Assembly (NCBI GenBank): GCA_009617715.1 | Contig: VTFK01000043.1 | Span: forward strand, 1,116,001-1,180,000 | Origin: Plectrocnemia conspersa | Lineage: Eukaryota; Arthropoda; Insecta; Trichoptera; Polycentropodidae | Length of the DNA: 64,000 bases | Direction of reading: 5' to 3' | Part shown: piece after piece, positions 59,270 to 64,000 of the stretch | Numbering within the stretch: the stretch's first letter is position 1 | Layout of the letters: the number at the start of each line of letters is the position of its first letter | Made by a program: the position numbers and the translations under genes | Notes under the pieces: model-generated | Told to the model about the DNA's origin: nothing | The model's input: the letters and a program-made list of their open reading frames with translations, nothing else | Database searches by the model: none

Positions 59270-59565
59270 CTGAAAAGATTATTTAAAGGGATGGGTAACA
59301 ATGGATTTTGCCGGTTTGGTTTCGGTTAATGAGTCGGGGCGTTGTCGTGATAGAACGTGATCTTTACGCTCTGTACTGGATCGTTTTTTATCAAACTGCA
59401 AAGCGGCTCGTAAACTGCCCAAAAGGTCACAGTAATAGTTTTCAATGACAATATTCTCCGAGCATACCAAAAAACACTGCCTGCCGATGGCCGATTTTTA
59501 ACTTCCTTGATCTTTATTGTTTTGATTGCTTTATGTTGCCCGAAGTTAGCACTAATATTTCACGT
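59270..59565 (-). mobile_element. mariner transposase middle-domain fragment
   Basis: On the minus strand, in drifting frames, there is KQSKQ near 59529, NRPSAGSVFW (59503-59474, matching the conserved PSAGKVMASVFWD with the first catalytic Asp replaced), IENYYCDLLGSLRAAL (59452-59405, matching EYYC.LL.RLR.AL) and FYHDNAPTH (59353-59327, the second catalytic Asp in HDNAPTH). The C-terminal YSPDLAP segment does not follow, so the element is truncated. It is the third or fourth mariner lineage in the window, and none is intact. Confidence 0.8.
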
Positions 59566-61111
59566 AACATCGTATCATTTTCTGCAATAACTGATTAAAG
59601 GCCTTTCACTGTGGATGTCATATACTCGTTTTGTGCTCACATTTAACGACAACGCAATCTATGTATAATTTTTATGAACTGTTTGAAACGGAAAAGAGAT
59701 CTAACATTCCACGTGAATTGTATATAGCAACTCGTAGCTGAAAATATCCTCATGTCAGACAAACTCCTTGAGAAGTTGAATAGCTCTAGAATACAATGAA
59801 TTTACTTATTGTACTTTATCTATTGTATAGATATTTGAGGAATATCATCTAAATCATCTCTAATAACAAGAAGTATTTATTATTGTTATTGGAAAGGATT
59901 TAGTCTCTCAGACAATGAAGCCAGATTCTCTGATAAATTATTAAAGTAACAATGGAAATAAAAAAAGCATCCTCGACTCTCGAACGTCACTCCCAATTAC
60001 TCGATGTAAATATCTCTAGTTCAATTTCCGAGGAAGGAGATTTTGACACTGCTGCAGGATGCAGAAAAGTCTATTTACTAAAACAGCGAACCGTTTGAAC
60101 AAATACTAATATTCATTAATAAAGTGAAGAAAGATCAGCGAAAAAAATAGTTCTCAATGAACCAATAATGATTTTTTAATAATCATATATATTCATTTTG
60201 AGGGTAGTGATGGGCATCACGCACTGTCCTTCTATATTTGCCGAACTCCAGTTCTTTGCCTCGGAATACGCTCGTGCGTTTTCGACTCATATTTGCAAAT
60301 TTAAGTACACTAAATTCGGCTTTTTACAGAATAATATATATACAGATTTAGATATTCATATTTCATATGGGTAATTCGAGAGCTTGTAAGTAGCGGAGAG
60401 TGTATTTACAAATAAGTAAATTTGCGGAAATATATTCAGATTCAGCTTTAATATTCGTTGTGATAATGTTCAATAAATACACATGAATGATCGTTTATTA
60501 AGCCGATTAGAACCTCATTCTAGAGGGCTAAGTTCTTAATAATATATATTGTCATTGTAGAATAGAAAAATCGATTAGTCGTTATAGCACATCGCAAGTA
60601 GAAAAATAATTAAATGTACCAAAATGTTTTATAACTTGCAGTTAACAAAAAAGTTATGAATTATTTCAAACCCCTCATTCTCACTTGGTTGGGCCAACGA
60701 TATGTTCGGTCATTGGGGTTACCCGTGTTTACCCCAAACCACACATGTGATTCAAAATATATTAGGAAACAGATGATTTATAATTCCATATGGATACAAA
60801 AACATGTAAGGAACTAATGAAATTCTAAAATTTTATACGAGGGTGGCAGTATAAAATAATATTTTATAGTATTTTGCATATAACTCTTTGAAGAAAAATA
60901 AATTTCACTTTTTAAATACAATTTATATTAACATAGTTATATCCCTCCATTATCACTGCATCTAAGTTGCTATGTTAAAATGTTTATAATGTAATACCTT
61001 ATTATTTTACAATCATACATTATTCTATCCATTCAAAATCGACTTTGAATTTAATCTTACGTAATACTAGATCAAGAGTATTTTATTAATTATACTTAAA
61101 ATAATTGAATA
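59566..61111. other. AT-rich DNA, no gene seen
   Basis: The stretch contains a patch at 60680-60760 with C/A-rich CCCGTGTTTACCCCAAACCAC and nothing else recognised. If the candidate exon at 58523 is real, this would lie in its first intron. Confidence 0.35.
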
Positions 61112-61270
61112 CAATGGTCGGCAAACTTCCCCACGGGCTGCCTTTGTGTCCAACATAATCCGAACTAGTAGAGATGCTGCTCATCCCTGTGTGCTCGCCC
61201 TAGTACAGGACGATCCAATTTCCTTCCTTGTTGTTGGCAGCACTGTAAATCAGACAGCTGTCGATAATCA
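61112..61270 (+). mobile_element. decayed hAT-like terminus and flank
   Basis: CAATGGTCGGCAAACTTCCC followed by CACGGGCTGCC resembles hAT termini of the CAGTGGTCGGCAAAC..CACGGGCCGC type. The GC-richer sequence to 61270 may be its decayed interior. No right end or target duplication was found. Confidence 0.35.
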
Positions 61271-62019
61271 CGCGTGTTCAAAGTGTCAAAGTTAATTTAC
61301 GACATTTACGAAAGGTACAGAGGTGCTATTATTCGATTCCTAAATATGATTAATAAAAAAATCCGAAGATATCCTTGGTTGGTATCACTTTTACTTCCGG
61401 TTCCAAAAAATATGTTTTGGATTATGCTTCCAGTCACGCACTCGAACATGATGATAAAATTTCCAGTATTTTATTTCATTAGTTACTCAGAGATATTTCT
61501 ATCGATATGTTAAGGTAAAAATGTAGTAATTCTTAACCATTTTACCTGGAATTGTTAAATTACTAAAATTCGTCGTAAAATCTATTGATCCATCGATGGA
61601 TTTTAGAAACAGTTTTTTGACCAGTTTGTACCAGCCACTCAAAACCTAAACGTTGTTATCCATGGTTCTCAATCTTTTGTTTTTAGATTTACGTACATAT
61701 TTTCTTTAAATAAATTAAATCTTCTCAATATTTAGACAATATATTTTGACCGCATTAAATTCCAAATCGTGAAGTTGATGTTGACGAATCAATTGTTACA
61801 AATGGTTTTTTTTGTGATAATTTTATAACGTCGCGAGAATTAATTATGCTGAATGTTTTATTTAAATCGAGAGTAGTCCTACGATAGATTTTTGCAATAC
61901 ATTTTTCATGTTGAAGGATATCATAGTGATTCGACTTTTTTTTAAAACCTACAGATTTAAAATATCCTCAGATTTGATGTATTTCATTAATTATGAAAAT
62001 TAATATCAATTAAATGGCC
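61271..62019. other. AT-rich DNA, no gene seen
   Basis: CCATGGTTCTCAATCTTTTG at 61661 is a stray copy of the motif in the tandem duplication at 54.4 kb. The frame at 61274-61513 is unsupported. Confidence 0.35.
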
Positions 62020-62470
62020 ACCTCTAGACCTTTTGCAGTAGCTGATTCATTCGATGACTTTTGCGTATTTCGGGCAGTATCTCGGCTATAACTTAGTGGA
62101 TGTTGGGTTTTAGGTGCTCCAATGGCGTTAAATCTCATGATATTGGCGGCCAATTGCCCCCCCCCTCCTTGAATTTGAATAGAAAAATGCATGAATCTTG
62201 ATGAAATCGAAATATTAATAAAACGACCACTGGCAGGCTAACTTTTGCCCCTCGCCCCCTCGAAAAAGCTGAAATAACTATATGTCAACTTTTTCAGACG
62301 TAGTAATATATACATTTATGTATTTATTATTATTTATTTACATGCGATATATAAATCTTACAGTGAATTTGTATATTTCAGTGAAGTTCAAATACATTTT
62401 CACTAGTAGATTTTGAAAATATAATTTAACTGATGTGTTAGTGAAATTATATGCTGCTCCTAAATGTCTA
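62020..62470. repeat. dispersed repeat related (inverted) to 22651-22990
   Basis: It contains a C-run after CCAATTG (62151-62167), TAGAAAAATGCATGAATC, a second C-rich GCCCCTCGCCCCCTC, TTCAGTGAAGTTCAAATAC, and TTTTCACTAGTAGATTTTG. These correspond in reverse complement to the G/C-runs, the GACATGCATTTTTCT and the CTGGTGAAAATG motifs near 22.7-22.9 kb. No coding capacity was seen. Confidence 0.45.
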
Positions 62471-62501
62471 TGAAACTATTTGTCAGTTGCGAAACCCAAC
62501 G

Positions 62502-62545
62502 TAATGAAAGTTCTAAAACTAATTATAGTTTTAGAACTTTCATTA
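62502..62545. repeat. perfect 19-base-arm hairpin
   Basis: TAATGAAAGTTCTAAAACT, a six-base AATTAT spacer, then the exact reverse complement. It lies between the dispersed repeat ending at 62470 and copy D of the satellite-like family. A short hairpin of this quality could be transposon end structure or an RNA hairpin; nothing else identifies it. Confidence 0.75.
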
Positions 62546-62549
62546 TAAC

Positions 62550-62985
62550 AAGTCCAAAATATTTCTCTTAGGGGAAAATAAGCGGAAGAACAGACAGATC
62601 TCGCATATTCTCCATAGTTTGTCTGCACTTAATTATTACACTATGTTTTACTATCCTTTAAGATTTTTCCACTTCTGATATAAGTGTTGGTCAAAGTATA
62701 TTCAAACCGAATTTTATTCAAAAGAAGGGCGCAGAAACAATAAACACTTCTCAGTAACGCTCGGTAACGAGCGTTCCCATTGCGACGACGTTGACACGAT
62801 TTTATTGCTTTTGACGTGGGTTTTTGACTTCTGAGAAGTGATAGTTGTTTTTTTTGCGCTCTCCTATTGGTCAGAATTCGGTTTAGATATGTTTCATTCG
62901 ATTCTCACTTATTGTAAATCGTAATATTGTTATAAAAAATCTTAAATATGAACGCTAGACTTTGGTCTAGCATAAGCAATTAAAA
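62550..62985 (+). repeat. satellite-like dispersed repeat, copy D with upstream extension
   Basis: The segment from about 62568 (CTTAGGGGAAAATAAGCGG) to 62660 is the reverse of copy C's far part. TTGGTCAAAGTATATTCAAACC near 62690 precedes the unit proper. That starts with CTCGGTAACGAGCGTTCCC (62760) and runs through ACACGATTTTATTGCTTTTG, CTTCTGAGAAGTG and GCGCTCTCCTATTGGTCAG to AAATATGAACGCTAGAC (62985). Another GGGCGCAG..CACTTCTCAG arrangement at 62727-62754 is an inverted echo of the unit's own interior. Confidence 0.7.
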
Positions 62986-64000
62986 ATATGCAAATGAAGG
63001 TACAATAATATTATAGTACATATTTGCATTGACGGACAAAAAAACGTCACGATAGGTACTATTCCCATATAGTAAATTCTTATATTATGTAAAAAAAAAA
63101 CTGGTAAAAAACATCTTATAGAAGATTGCTTCGAGAAATATCATACGATTGACTAATATAAACAAACAATCCAAATATATGAATATGTAAGTAATTGTAA
63201 TGTATATACATAAATATATTTAGTGTTTCATATATTAAAGTAATAAAAAAAATTCCGTTCGATTAAAAATATGTTGAGAACAATTGGTGTTGTGTAAATT
63301 ACAATAGGGAACATTCCTTCTTTTGTCGTTGGATTCTTGGGTGTTTTTTATTCAGGTATTGGTCCTAACATCTGGAACGGGTACAGGGTATACCCTAAAT
63401 AATAGGTAAAAAACCTAATTTTTGTGATGAAATAAATTGGTACGCAGTGGATTCGATAAGAAAAAAATTTTTGTCCAGTAAAGGTTATATGTAGGTTTTG
63501 AAACACCTTAAGTCGAACGCTGAAAATGTATTATTTTAGTACTTTTTTATTGTATATGTTATAGGCAAAGTGTGAATTTTGAAAATGTGTACACTACCTA
63601 GTCAATGTTTGCACTGTCATATCTCTTCAGTTACAGTACTTACAAAATAATTTATGATTAGTTATTTTCTGCTCTCATTGGTGTTCGTCAAAGAATTTAA
63701 AATCAAATGAATTTTATATATTTATTAGGTATTTTAAACCATTTATGTAAGATAAATTTTTGTTGCCAATTTATATAATCCTCCTTTTAAGTAGATTCGT
63801 TGCAGTGAGTTATTTATGGGGTTTTTTATTGGCTCTACGATTAGTCGTTTGCGATTGTGTTGGTTGTCAAACACGCTCGTCTGTAAAATTTTGTTCGTTG
63901 ACGATTCGACTTTCGTCAGATAGTTCACACACTCACTAGTTAAAGCATACACTATCTAGTGAAAGTATACATGAAATGTAGCATCATAAGCTCATGGTTA
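62986..64000. other. AT-rich DNA, no gene seen
   Basis: TGGTCTAGCATAAGCAATTA then long A/T-rich sequence to the window edge. The minus-strand frame 63743-63952 (69 codons) has no recognised family or splice context and is not called. Confidence 0.35.

Overview
The window looks like nuclear DNA of an insect or other arthropod. It is strongly AT-rich by eye, has long stretches with no open frame, carries intron-type splice signals, and is littered with old, broken eukaryotic transposons (mariner, Tc1, Tigger/pogo, hAT, piggyBac-like and Jockey-type LINE) plus a tRNA-derived SINE family. No complete multi-exon protein gene can be read and nothing looks prokaryotic. All matches to families are by recognition of motifs; no search was run.

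Layout. 0-3 kb: two SINE copies, a dispersed repeat and the N-terminal half of a mariner transposase. At 2.7-3.0 kb (minus strand) an acceptor-like site, a short open frame ending in a stop, and a downstream AATAAA together look like a terminal exon. At 5.47-5.57 kb (plus strand) a 101-base candidate internal exon is bounded by acceptor and donor signals. 5.6-10.4 kb holds GC-richer islands with repeated GCCAT/ATGGC and homeodomain-type ATTA motifs that resemble developmental enhancers or Polycomb-type elements. 11.4-12.7 kb is a Jockey-like LINE remnant. 15.2-17.8 kb is a complete-ended but dead hAT element with a perfect 8-base target duplication. 18-41 kb is mostly AT-rich intron or intergenic DNA with SINEs, a satellite-like repeat, a mariner scrap, a 55-codon small ORF (27.2 kb) and several possible conserved islands. 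41.2-43.0 kb is an internally deleted Tigger element with matching terminal inverted repeats and a DDD triad still readable. 44.3 kb is a Tc1 remnant. 47.6 kb and 53.3 kb are two short non-autonomous elements with clear target duplications (TTAA and an 8-base hAT type). 56.3 and 59.3 kb carry two more mariner remnants.

The most gene-like spot is 58.1-58.8 kb: a CpG-rich island with an initiator-like TCAGT, a 16-codon upstream ORF, then a Kozak-like ATG at 58523 and a 71-base coding stretch ending in a CAG/GT donor. This could be the promoter and first coding exon of a plus-strand gene whose remaining exons lie beyond the window. I could not name the gene.

How parts relate: the candidate exons, the scattered GC-richer islands and the long AT-rich gaps fit a regulatory-rich, gene-poor region around developmental genes. 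The transposons are passengers in many degeneration states. No bacterial-type system, CRISPR array, rRNA or convincing functional tRNA gene was seen.
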